DNA from: Spirosoma taeanense
GTDB lineage: Bacteria > Bacteroidota > Bacteroidia > Cytophagales > Spirosomataceae
Length of the DNA stretch: 64,000 nucleotides
Direction of reading: 5' to 3'
Assembly: GCF_013127955.1 (NCBI RefSeq)
Contig: NZ_CP053435.1
Location: forward strand, 310,001-374,000
Positions 53,600 to 61,146 of this stretch are shown here, in pieces. Each line of letters opens with the position of its first letter. The stretch's first letter is position 1. The notes under the pieces are model-generated. The model did no database searches and was not told the origin of the DNA. It saw only the letters and a program-made list of their open reading frames with translations. The translations under genes were made by a program, and so were the position numbers.

Positions 53600-54808
53600 T
53601 TATGCTTTCTTACGTTCTTCGCGTCGTTCCTGACGGGCTTCTTTACGTTCCTCGCGCCGTTTCTGCCGCTCCTCCCGGCGTTCTTCGCGCTTCTCTTTAC
53701 GTTCGGCTTTACGCCCAGCGCGTTTAGCCTTATAATCGTCCTTGAAGTTTTTCAGCGCGTCCTGCAAGGTGATATTATTGTCGAACTCACCCCGGAACGC
53801 TTCAATGTACGCATTCCGTAAAACGCCAAAGATTGTTGGCCAGACGGCGGTTTTAACCTCCTCGACCGTACCGTAGATGGGAATGCGGGTGGCTACCTGG
53901 TCTTTCTTCTGGTTTTTGAGGATAGCCGTTCCGGCCTGAGCAACAAGCTCGGTAAAAAACTTGCCTACCGAGCGGTTCTCGTGCTCGTTGAGCTTAAAGA
54001 TTTTCATACCCTTCGTCAACGGCTTAATGTACCCATTGAACTTGCCGTTCAGCATGGCCATTTCGCTATAAACGCTGACCGTGCCGCTCTCAAAATCAAT
54101 GTTGCCGTATTCGCGGGCCAGTTCGTTTAGCTTTGTTAACTGCAGATTGCTAAATCGGAGATTGTAGTCAAAATCCGGCGTTACCTTCAGCAGGTTCATG
54201 TTGGCCGAGAAGTTCATCGTACCGCCGTAGCCTGGCACGTCGCCCGACGCGATTACTGGCGAGGGAAGCTTGTTGTTCTTGTCGTCTACGTTGCCAATAT
54301 TCCGGATTTCGGCCTGGAAACTCTGGATTGACAAATCGGCCCGGGGCTGCGTAATTAAGCTGGTGAGGTCAACCCTGCCCTCATAAACGGCAAAGCGGTT
54401 AATGCTGATGGGCAGCAGCTTTTTCAGGTAAGTAGTCCAGTCAACTTCGGCCCCGGTCTGGCTGGATGCTTCGTCCTCGCTAAAGGCAAAGTTGATTTCG
54501 GGCTGGTACGTTTCTACTTCGGATACCAATCGGCCCTTGAATAAGGATTTCCACTCGACAGACAGGTCTGTTTTGGGAATATAAAGAAATGGCTCCTTGA
54601 TTTTCCCATTCACCTTACGGATGCGCAAGTCATCAATCTGGTAGGCTCCCCGGAGCAGGGCAATATCAATATCTTCAACATGACCCGTATAGCCGCCCAT
54701 GTCGGCCAGCGTCTTGTTGACGTACCGCAAAACAAAATAGGGCAGTAAAAGCCGGGCAATAACCAGCAAAACAACGAGTGCAATTAGGATCTTGGCCGTG
54801 CGTTTCAA
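53600..54808 (-). CDS. AsmA/DUF748-like envelope protein with ER/K-rich tail
   Basis: The 402-residue protein has an N-terminal membrane anchor (IALVVLLVIARLLLPYFV), then a DUF748-like body: DIDIALLRGAYQIDDLRIRK, FLYIPKTDLSVEWKSLFKGR and YGGTMNFSANMNLLKVTPDF. DUF748/AsmA proteins are periplasm-facing bridges that may help lipids reach the outer membrane. The last ~45 residues (from DDYKAKRAGRKAERKEKREE) are almost entirely Arg, Lys, Glu and Gln, consistent with a single alpha-helix. The tail is encoded at about 53600-53740. Its end is 12 bases from the desaturase gene stop. Confidence 0.85.
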   Translation of the reverse strand: MKRTAKILIALVVLLVIARLLLPYFVLRYVNKTLADMGGYTGHVEDIDIALLRGAYQIDDLRIRKVNGKIKEPFLYIPKTDLSVEWKSLFKGRLVSEVETYQPEINFAFSEDEASSQTGAEVDWTTYLKKLLPISINRFAVYEGRVDLTSLITQPRADLSIQSFQAEIRNIGNVDDKNNKLPSPVIASGDVPGYGGTMNFSANMNLLKVTPDFDYNLRFSNLQLTKLNELAREYGNIDFESGTVSVYSEMAMLNGKFNGYIKPLTKGMKIFKLNEHENRSVGKFFTELVAQAGTAILKNQKKDQVATRIPIYGTVEEVKTAVWPTIFGVLRNAYIEAFRGEFDNNITLQDALKNFKDDYKAKRAGRKAERKEKREERREERQKRREERKEARQERREERKKA

Positions 54809-54904
54809 AATAATTAAAAAATGGTTGACGCTCTATAAACTCACAGACAGGCCCCTATGGTTTTGAATCGCACGCTATAAGCTCATATAAACCCGTTTAG
54901 AAAG

Positions 54905-55675
54905 CTACCGGCCATTGGGCGCAAACCTGCGGCCATCGAGGGTTGTGTACTTAAAATCGGTAGAGCCGTTAAAGCGAACTTCATCGAAATTCGTGCCTTG
55001 GGGGAAGTGCGTGTATTTGAAATCCGCATTACCCGAAAAGCGGGCCTGCCGAAAATCAGTCCCTTCATCGAACTTCGTGTATTTGAAATCGGCCGTACGC
55101 TCAAAGGCTACTTTCTGGAAGGCTGATTCCTCATCGAATTTGGTGTACTTAAAATCGGCATAGCCCTGGAAGGTCGAGCCGCTGAAGTCGGCCGCGTTGC
55201 GGAATTTTGCGTATTTGAAGAGAGCGTCGTCGCGAAACGTATTCCCGGTAAAGAGGGCGCGCTGGCTAAAAGTCGAATATTTAAAAGCCGCGTCATCAGC
55301 AAACTGGCAGTTTTCAATCGTTACCGCTTCCCGAAAATCAGCATTATACACTTTGCTGCTGGCTTTCATGGGCCGGTTTTCTTCCGTCCGATAGGCCAGA
55401 ACCTTACCCTGGAATTGACAATTCCGGAAAGTCAGTGGGGCTTCGACAGTGCTCAGGTATTCCTCCGACTCACCCCGCCAGTTGCCTTCACGTCTTTCCC
55501 GGCGATTGGCCAGATTGGTCAGGTCAAGATCGCCCGTAATCGTTACGTTCTGATACGTAACGGGTTCCTTTCGGTTAATTTTTGCAATGATTTCCCGGGC
55601 GTCAACCGTTTGCTGTGCCAGCGTTGGCGCCAGAGCGGTCAGGAAAAGCAGGAGAGACGTAAGCATCTTTTTCAT
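54905..55675 (-). CDS. Secreted pentapeptide-like repeat protein
   Basis: The 256-residue protein has a signal peptide (LTSLLLFLTALAPTLAQ), then a short domain (REIIAKINRKEPVTYQNVTI) and a long run of pentapeptide-like units with a period of about 20 residues: ADFKYTKFDEES, ADFKYTKFDEGT, ADFKYTHFPQGT, TDFKYTTLDG. A right-handed quadrilateral beta-helix is expected. I chose ATG 55675 over the longer frame because the signal peptide begins there. The mature end is GRRFAPNGR. Function is unknown; a ligand-binding or structural surface role is possible. Confidence 0.85.
   Translation of the reverse strand: MKKMLTSLLLFLTALAPTLAQQTVDAREIIAKINRKEPVTYQNVTITGDLDLTNLANRRERREGNWRGESEEYLSTVEAPLTFRNCQFQGKVLAYRTEENRPMKASSKVYNADFREAVTIENCQFADDAAFKYSTFSQRALFTGNTFRDDALFKYAKFRNAADFSGSTFQGYADFKYTKFDEESAFQKVAFERTADFKYTKFDEGTDFRQARFSGNADFKYTHFPQGTNFDEVRFNGSTDFKYTTLDGRRFAPNGR
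54930..55290 (-). repeat. About 60-base tandem coding repeats of the pentapeptide-like protein
   Basis: Segments such as GTGTACTTAAAATCGG and GTGTATTTGAAATCGGC on the plus strand recur every 60 bases or so, encoding FKYTKF units. They are imperfect, so strand slippage may vary their number. Confidence 0.6.
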
Positions 55676-55741
55676 AAAGAATCCTGGGCTGTGTTTAGGG
55701 AAAGATGCAAACTGACCGTTGGAGATTGCGTCTGGGTAAAT

Positions 55742-55777
55742 AAAAACGCCAGACCTAATTCCAGGCCCGGCGTTTTT
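55742..55777 (-). terminator. Terminator of the 115-residue hypothetical gene
   Basis: AAAAACGCC (55742-55750) pairs with GGCGTTTTT (55769-55777). It lies just downstream (minus strand) of the gene ending at 55804 and ends in a T run when read leftward. Confidence 0.6.
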
Positions 55778-55803
55778 GGCGTTGTCATGACTGTGCTTAT
55801 GGA

Positions 55804-56151
55804 TTAGTCCAGCCACATTACCTTATCGTATGCCACTTCGTAGTCCATCTCTTCGAGCGGGATCAACTCTATAAACTGGCCGGTTTCGTTCAGGCGTAGC
55901 GCGTTCCAGCGCCCCGACGCGTCGCGGAGCAGCAGTCGGTAGCCATACAGCGGATGGAGCGTAGCGCCGTCGGTACGGTGGTCCCAGCCCGTTTGCAGCT
56001 CTATGGCGAACGCAATCCGTTCCAGCACCTCGTTCATCTGTCCTACCAGGCTGTCGGCACCGTCTAACTCTTCAATCCATAATACTAATCCGTCAGTACC
56101 CCAGTCAAAATGAAGCTCGCTGGGCGTAAGGCTGATGATGGAAGCGTTCAT
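55804..56151 (-). CDS. Small hypothetical protein, third gene of the nuclease operon
   Basis: The 115-residue protein has no signal peptide and is acidic: LTPSELHFDWGTDGLVLWIE, RIAFAIELQTGWDHRTDGAT, LRLNETGQFIELIPLEEMDY. I do not recognise a family. It is 75 bases downstream of the PD-(D/E)XK nuclease on the same strand and is followed by a terminator, so it belongs to that operon. I chose ATG 56151, since the frame extends upstream without a better start. Confidence 0.65.
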   Translation of the reverse strand: MNASIISLTPSELHFDWGTDGLVLWIEELDGADSLVGQMNEVLERIAFAIELQTGWDHRTDGATLHPLYGYRLLLRDASGRWNALRLNETGQFIELIPLEEMDYEVAYDKVMWLD

Positions 56152-56225
56152 AATCGTTGGTTTAATGATGAAAGTTCTCAGGTCTGCCGTTCTCGAGGGG
56201 AACAAATAGCGAACCTCAAACTAAA

Positions 56226-57023
56226 TCAGGCGCTCAGGCTCCAAGCCGATGTTGCCAGAGGAGCAACATCCTGCTGTTCTTCGCGCCATTTGCGCAGCCA
56301 GAAGCGGTACTTTTTACGACCGTACTCAATGAAATTCGGAATCGACGTAGCGTCAACGGCAAATAGCCGATGAGGGCGTTGTTTCATAACGCCGACAAAG
56401 ACAAACCGAAACTGCCGCGTTGTGGCCCACTCGCCAGGCCTACCGCCCGGCGTATCGGCGTAGCGAAGGCTGTCGAGGTAAAAAGCAGCCTGCCGGTCAT
56501 AATCGTAAGTATAGCACGACTCCAGAAACTGCGCCTGGGTGCGGGCCGAGGTCGTCTTTACGTCTATAATTAGCGCATTCCGGCGTTTGGGGCTGGTGTA
56601 GACCATATCCAGACGGGCTTTACAGGCTATGCCCGTCGTAGGGTCGGTGAAGAGCACAACCCGCTCACGTTCCGACAGACGCAGATACCGCCGACAGAAA
56701 GCATCCTGCCGGATAGTCCGCATCAGCGTATTAAGCTGCTCAGTTTGTTTCGGAGCTAGTACGTTAGCGTCGGGCGTCATATCGGGCAGCAGCTGTTCGA
56801 GGACGGTTCCGATGGTTTCGGGCTCAAGCAGGTGCTGGTGAAACGCCCGCCCAAAAACCTTTGCTTTTTCGGGAATGAACCGCGCCGACGGCACCGACCA
56901 ATAGCCCAGATGCTCCTCTTTCAACCGTGTCAGATCCGAGTTTGACACGCGCGGTAAGGCGCGGTAATCCTCGCTAGGGTCAATGAGCGGCTGAGGAGAG
57001 GAAATTATTCGTTGCGAAATCAT
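56226..57023 (-). CDS. PD-(D/E)XK nuclease-like protein (DUF3799 / RecE-YqaJ type)
   Basis: The 265-residue protein has the DUF3799-like layout: a start around YRALPRVSNSDLTRLKEEHL, AFHQHLLEPET near residue 60, ACKARLDMVYTSPKRRN with the catalytic Asp, and LIIDVKTTSARTQAQFLESC, where D-x-K is the (D/E)xK of the nuclease core, followed by the helix with CYTYDYDRQAAFYLDSL. RecE-type exonucleases of phages resect DNA ends and work with an annealing protein. Here no RecT is recognised; the 214-residue unknown gene 61 bases upstream takes that place. The operon is regulated, by inference, by the divergent HTH gene. Confidence 0.8.
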   Translation of the reverse strand: MISQRIISSPQPLIDPSEDYRALPRVSNSDLTRLKEEHLGYWSVPSARFIPEKAKVFGRAFHQHLLEPETIGTVLEQLLPDMTPDANVLAPKQTEQLNTLMRTIRQDAFCRRYLRLSERERVVLFTDPTTGIACKARLDMVYTSPKRRNALIIDVKTTSARTQAQFLESCYTYDYDRQAAFYLDSLRYADTPGGRPGEWATTRQFRFVFVGVMKQRPHRLFAVDATSIPNFIEYGRKKYRFWLRKWREEQQDVAPLATSAWSLSA

Positions 57024-57084
57024 AAGAAGGAAGTGTGGAGACGACGGAGACGAAACTCCGAGAGTTTCGTCTCCGTCGTCTGGT

Positions 57085-57729
57085 TTACATCTGGCCCGTT
57101 GTCAGCAACTCGGGTTCGTCGGTTGCGAGAGCAAATGGGTTGTAATAATTCATGGCCGTTTTGATGTTGGCAATGTCGGTGAGCGTTTCCTGCCGGAAGA
57201 CTTTTACGTCCTGGGCAAACTGCTTCAACTCCTTGGTTTGCTCAACATCGGCCATTTTGTACGAAAAATTAGCAATGTAATAAACCCCCTTCGGCTGAAT
57301 CTTCGTGTTCTCTTTCTTCTCAGCAATGGCCGTAATCACAACGTCGGCCAGCGTTAGGTCATCGTAGTAAAGCGGCTCGATCAGCCGGAAAATATTGTCG
57401 ACCGAATAACCGTGGAAAAGCACGGCAGAGACGCAGTTTTTTTCATCAATAAAAAAAATCTCCGCCCAGTTTTTGGTGCCCATGTTCAGGATATTGTCCG
57501 TGAAAATCCGCCAGGCAATGGGCTGGAATGTCAGCGTGCGGCCGAGTTTTTCCGTGCCGTTGATGTTGAACACACCTTCCTTGGCATCGAACCGGTACTG
57601 GCGAGGGTGCCCCTCCAGATACTTATACTTATTTACCACCTCACCCGTCAGTTCGTGAACTTTTTGATACGGTTTCAGAGCGCTGTCGCTTTGAATTGTG
57701 GAAAGTTGGCTTTTGTTTTGTGTGTTCAT
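57085..57729 (-). CDS. Unknown protein, first gene of the nuclease operon
   Basis: The 214-residue soluble protein has no recognised domain. It contains PYQKVHELTGEVVNKYKYLE, FNINGTEKLGRTLTFQPIAW, MGTKNWAEIFFIDEKNCVSA and LKQFAQDVKVFRQETLTDIA. The mixed strand/helix character does not match RecT, Red-beta or Erf in any motif I know. It sits where a recombinase would in phage modules, directly before the RecE-like nuclease. I chose ATG 57729; an upstream TTG at 57753 is possible. It should be the first translated gene of a repressor-controlled operon. Confidence 0.7.
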   Translation of the reverse strand: MNTQNKSQLSTIQSDSALKPYQKVHELTGEVVNKYKYLEGHPRQYRFDAKEGVFNINGTEKLGRTLTFQPIAWRIFTDNILNMGTKNWAEIFFIDEKNCVSAVLFHGYSVDNIFRLIEPLYYDDLTLADVVITAIAEKKENTKIQPKGVYYIANFSYKMADVEQTKELKQFAQDVKVFRQETLTDIANIKTAMNYYNPFALATDEPELLTTGQM

Positions 57730-57757
57730 TAGTATTTGTTGTTTACTGTTCAAGCAG

Positions 57758-57777
57758 GGGACCCGTTTTGCGGTCCC
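57758..57777 (-). promoter_or_regulatory. Hairpin in the leader of the nuclease operon
   Basis: GGGACC (57758-57763) pairs with GGTCCC (57772-57777). Read leftward it would lie in the 5-prime leader of the transcript, 29 bases before ATG 57729. A T-rich flank (TTTTGCC, TTTTT) on the plus strand means a rightward terminator is also possible, but no rightward gene precedes it. Confidence 0.4.
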
Positions 57778-57815
57778 TTTTGCCTTTTTAAAGGGTCGTG
57801 TTTACTGGTTTAAAA

Positions 57816-57836
57816 TTACACAGTTTCGCGTAAAAA
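57816..57836. promoter_or_regulatory. Operator-like site 1 (TTAC-N10-GTAA)
   Basis: TTAC (57816-57819), ten bases ACAGTTTCGC, then GTAAAAA. It differs from site 2 in only a few spacer positions and lies between the divergent HTH gene and the nuclease operon. Confidence 0.6.
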
Positions 57837-57869
57837 CCAAACCCGTTTTCTCATTATTCCCGATTATTT

Positions 57870-57890
57870 TTACTCAGTTTTGTGTAAAAA
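57870..57890. promoter_or_regulatory. Operator-like site 2 (TTAC-N10-GTAA)
   Basis: TTAC (57870-57873), ten bases TCAGTTTTGT, then GTAAAAA. The core CAGTTT and the flanking GTAAAAA are shared with site 1, 54 bases to the left, about five helical turns. Confidence 0.6.
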
Positions 57891-57970
57891 TGGGGTAGGG
57901 TAAGCCGAGTTGTCATTTCCTGTGTCCAGTAATCCTGAGTCTTTGCCCTAAGCTCTTTGCTCCTGGCTTT

Positions 57971-58339
57971 ATGACTATAGAAATCCGCCTTCAGCAGTTA
58001 ATTGACGCCTTGAACGTAAGTGTCCTTGAATTTGCCCGGCAATTGGGCGAACATCGGGGCGAAAAGGTGTATCACATCCTCCACGGTCGTCTGAAACCCC
58101 GTTACGACACGCTCGAAAAGATACTGACGGCCTATCCGCAGATTAACGCCGATTGGTTGCTGCGGGGCGAAGGACTGATGTTCAAGCAGCTCAGTTCGCC
58201 CTCTGCCGCCATTACGACCGAAGAACGTCTGCGCAATATGGAATTTCTGCTGTTTCAGTTGAACGAACGGATGGCCCTGTTACAGCAGACCAACGATCAG
58301 CTCCTGGCCGAACTAGCCGCCCTGAAAGCCAATCGGTAG
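57971..58339 (+). CDS. HTH-type (XRE/phage-repressor-like) regulator
   Basis: The 122-residue protein has an N-terminal helix-turn-helix: IRLQQLIDALNVSVLEFARQ, then a recognition region RGEKVYHILHGRLKPRYDTL. This is typical of Bacteroidota phage-type repressors, whose following ADWLLRGEGLMF segment is also standard. The C-terminal third (RNMEFLLFQLNERMALLQQT) is a coiled coil for dimerisation. There is no LexA-like protease domain. It is divergent to the nuclease operon and probably represses it, and itself, through the two TTAC-N10-GTAA sites. Confidence 0.85.
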   Translation: MTIEIRLQQLIDALNVSVLEFARQLGEHRGEKVYHILHGRLKPRYDTLEKILTAYPQINADWLLRGEGLMFKQLSSPSAAITTEERLRNMEFLLFQLNERMALLQQTNDQLLAELAALKANR

Positions 58340-58423
58340 CTGCGTCTGTTCCTGCCAGTGTGATTTTTGGGTTAAACAACCGGGCCTAATTCGGTGTTAT
58401 AGTCCGAAAAACCAGTTAACGTT

Positions 58424-58894
58424 ATGGCAACGACATCACCATTCGACCCCGATAAAGTTGATCCTGAATTCTACTCGCATGATCCTAACCAGCATGGCGA
58501 CTCCGACTACGGTCGCGTGTCAGAAGGCGTAGGGAATGCACAGTATGGTGCCGTGCAGACGATTGATCGGGGCGACACCTCGCAGGAAATGGCGCAGGTT
58601 CGCGAAGAAAACGTTAATGTAGGCGATCCGGACCTACCAGCTGGCGAGAGCTATGGCGGTACTCAGGAATGGGACGTTGAGCCCGAAGCTATACCGGATC
58701 CGGATGTTCCAAAAGGCCATATGATGAGTGAGGAAGCCGGCCGGAAACTGGAACAGATTGCCGATAACCCTTCTGATGATGCGTTGTTTCATCGGGGCGA
58801 CGCTACATATCTGGAAGAAGGCGACAATCCAAATGAAGGCTACGATCCGCATAACAAAGGCTATGACGGCAAAGATAAAAACAAGGCTCAGTAA
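58424..58894 (+). CDS. Acidic, probably disordered hypothetical protein
   Basis: The 156-residue protein is rich in Asp, Glu, Gly, Pro and Asn: FDPDKVDPEFYSHDPNQHGD, DVEPEAIPDPDVPKGHMMSE and YDPHNKGYDGKDKNKAQ. No signal peptide, membrane helix or family is recognised. The ATG 58424 start and a strong terminator right after the stop make it a real single gene. Its composition suggests an unstructured stress or hydration protein, but this is inference. Confidence 0.7.
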   Translation: MATTSPFDPDKVDPEFYSHDPNQHGDSDYGRVSEGVGNAQYGAVQTIDRGDTSQEMAQVREENVNVGDPDLPAGESYGGTQEWDVEPEAIPDPDVPKGHMMSEEAGRKLEQIADNPSDDALFHRGDATYLEEGDNPNEGYDPHNKGYDGKDKNKAQ

Positions 58895-58921
58895 CCCCTT
58901 TACGTGTGGAACTGCTCTAAA

Positions 58922-58955
58922 AAGCGATCGGGAAAATAGCCCGGTCGCTTTTTTT
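58922..58955 (+). terminator. Rho-independent terminator after the acidic protein gene
   Basis: AAGCGATCGGG (58922-58932) pairs with CCCGGTCGCTT (58940-58950, one T-G pair) over seven bases, followed by a T run. Confidence 0.8.
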
Positions 58956-59096
58956 ATTCAGTAGGGTAAGCCGCCGGTCCAACTTTGTTTTGTAAACTTG
59001 CTCCAGCAGAATGCGCCAGAAGCAGGATTGCTGGTAAATAATTGGTGTGTTTTTAAACCGCCCGTTAGTTTACGCCACTCATTACCAAGTTGAGCT

Positions 59097-60092
59097 TTGC
59101 TAATCGAAACTCGTGCTTATGCCCGGGCAGGTCTGCTCGGAAACCCGTCCGACGGCTTTTTTGGGAAAACCATTGCCATCAGCGTCCGTAACTTCGGCGC
59201 TTCCGTTACGCTCTATCCCTCGCCCGAACTGCATGTTGAACCCCAGCCGCAGGATACGAACGTGTTCCGGAGTCTGCATCACCTGCGCGACGCGGTGAGT
59301 ACGCTCGGTTACCACGGGGGCGTGCCCCTGCTTAAAGCGGCTATCAAGAAATTTGCGGAGTATTGCGAAGCCCAGCATATCCGGCTGCCTAATCAGAATT
59401 TCTCCATCCGCTACAGCACGTCTATACCCCGGCAGGTAGGCTTGTCGGGTTCCAGCGCGATTATCGTCGCTACATTCCGCGCCCTGATGCAGTTTTACGA
59501 CGTGGAGATTCCGCAGCCTATCCTGCCTAATCTGGTCCTGGCTACTGAAGCTGAGGAACTGGGGATAACGGCTGGTCTGCAGGATCGGGTTATTCAGTGC
59601 TACGAAGGCTGTGTGTACATGGATTTCGACCGGGCCACCATGGAACAACAGGGCTATGGTCAATACAAACCACTCGACCCGCGTTTGCTGCCTAAACTAT
59701 ATATCGCCTACAATACGGATTTGGGTAAACAATCAGGGCGGGTGCATAACGACGTCCGGTCGCGCTGGCTGAAAGGCGAGGAGATCGTGGTCGATACCAT
59801 GAGTGCGATTGCCGACGTAGCCCGTGAAGGCCACGAGGCCCTGCTGCGGCAGGATACCGACGCCCTGAACGAACTGGTTAACCGCAACTTCGACCTGCGC
59901 GCCCGCATCTATAACATCAGCGACCGGAACCGAAGCCTGATTGAAACGGCGCGGGCCTGTGGGGCTTCGGCCTCCTTTACGGGCTCGGGCGGCTCGATTA
60001 TCGGACTTTATCGTGATGATGCCATGCTGAACCGACTCTTTGTAGAACTTCGGAAAGTAAATGCCCGGGTTATTAAGCCTTATGTTCTCTAA
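59097..60092 (+). CDS. GHMP kinase, glucuronokinase-like
   Basis: The 331-residue protein has the GHMP kinase pattern: an N-terminal AYARAGLLGNPSDGFFGKTI, the ATP loop VGLSGSSAIIVATFRALMQF near residue 117, and the C-terminal ASFTGSGGSIIGLY. GLLGNPSD matches what I recall of plant glucuronokinase, which makes glucuronic acid 1-phosphate. No ATG is available upstream of the conserved start: the frame has a stop at 59091, so the start is TTG 59097. galU follows 86 bases later in the same direction, which fits a route to UDP-glucuronate. The substrate is unproven. Confidence 0.82.
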   Translation: MLIETRAYARAGLLGNPSDGFFGKTIAISVRNFGASVTLYPSPELHVEPQPQDTNVFRSLHHLRDAVSTLGYHGGVPLLKAAIKKFAEYCEAQHIRLPNQNFSIRYSTSIPRQVGLSGSSAIIVATFRALMQFYDVEIPQPILPNLVLATEAEELGITAGLQDRVIQCYEGCVYMDFDRATMEQQGYGQYKPLDPRLLPKLYIAYNTDLGKQSGRVHNDVRSRWLKGEEIVVDTMSAIADVAREGHEALLRQDTDALNELVNRNFDLRARIYNISDRNRSLIETARACGASASFTGSGGSIIGLYRDDAMLNRLFVELRKVNARVIKPYVL

Positions 60093-60100
60093 TCGAAGTG

Positions 60101-60160
60101 CGTGAATGATTGAGCGAATCAAATAGGCGCTAGCTGTTTTCGCTCAATCACGTATTCACG
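60101..60160 (+). repeat. Long inverted repeat between the GHMP kinase gene and galU
   Basis: TGATTGAGCGAA (60107-60118) pairs with TTCGCTCAATCA (60139-60150); CGTGAA (60101-60106) pairs with TTCACG (60155-60160) across a four-base bulge. Little T-tract follows, so it may act as a processing or transcript-stability element rather than a full terminator. Confidence 0.6.
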
Positions 60161-60178
60161 CACGCGCTCATCAAGAAA

Positions 60179-61051
60179 ATGATAAAAAAAGCCATTATTC
60201 CTGCTGCCGGACTGGGAACCCGGTTTTTGCCCGCCACAAAAGCTCAGCCGAAAGAGATGCTGCCCATCATCGATCGCCCAACAATTCAGTACGTTGTGCA
60301 GGAGGCCGTTGATTCGGGTATCGAAGACATTCTGATTATTACCGGCAAAGGCAAGCGGGCCATCGAAGACCATTTCGACCGTAACTTTGAACTTGAAACT
60401 CGGCTCGAAGAAAAAGAAGACCAACTATTGCTCGACGAGATGCGCCGGCTCTCGGAGATGGCCAACCTGCATTACGTTCGCCAGCGCGAACTGAACGGCC
60501 TTGGCGATGCTATTCGATACGCCCGTCACCACGTTGGCAATGAGCCATTTGCGGTTCTGCTGGGCGATACGATCATGGACTCCGTAATTCCAGTCACGCA
60601 GCAGTTGATCGATACGTATGAGCAGTATGGGTGCTCGGTGATTGCCGTTGAAGAAGTCCCTCACGACAAGGTGAACCGCTACGGAATTGTTGGTGGCAAG
60701 CCGCTGGGCGACCGGATTCTGGAATTGGATACGCTGGTCGAAAAGCCGGCACTGAGCGAAGCGCCGTCGAATCTGGCCATTGCCGGACGGTATATTCTGA
60801 CGCCCGAAATCTTTGCCATGCTGGAGCAGACCCCCATGGGTAAGAACAACGAAATTCAGCTAACCGACGCGATGCTGCTGCTGCTCAAACGGGAAAACCT
60901 ATACGCGCACCGTATTGAAGGCAAACGACACGATATTGGCAACAAACTCGATTTTCTGAAAACAACCGTCGAATTCGCTCTTAAGCGACCCGAATTTGCC
61001 GAAAAGTTTCGGGCGTTTCTGGTCGAAACCGTGCAGGGGCTGACGGTTTAA
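60179..61051 (+). CDS. galU: UTP-glucose-1-phosphate uridylyltransferase
   Basis: GalU makes UDP-glucose from UTP and glucose 1-phosphate. The 290-residue protein has the nucleotidyl-binding IPAAGLGTRFLPATKAQPKE at its start, then PIIDRPTIQYVVQEAVDSG, FAVLLGDTIMDS (metal-binding Asp) and LVEKPALSEAPSNLAIAGRY. It supplies UDP-glucose to exopolysaccharide synthesis, and the adjacent GHMP kinase may feed a related nucleotide sugar. It is co-directional with that kinase. Confidence 0.95.
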   Translation: MIKKAIIPAAGLGTRFLPATKAQPKEMLPIIDRPTIQYVVQEAVDSGIEDILIITGKGKRAIEDHFDRNFELETRLEEKEDQLLLDEMRRLSEMANLHYVRQRELNGLGDAIRYARHHVGNEPFAVLLGDTIMDSVIPVTQQLIDTYEQYGCSVIAVEEVPHDKVNRYGIVGGKPLGDRILELDTLVEKPALSEAPSNLAIAGRYILTPEIFAMLEQTPMGKNNEIQLTDAMLLLLKRENLYAHRIEGKRHDIGNKLDFLKTTVEFALKRPEFAEKFRAFLVETVQGLTV

Positions 61052-61146
61052 GAAAAGCGGCCCAGGCAGCCAGGCTTAAGCTACTTAATAGGCAACTCAA
61101 TTCTTTCGTTACTATTGTCAGGACATAATCCTAAAATCTCTCAATC

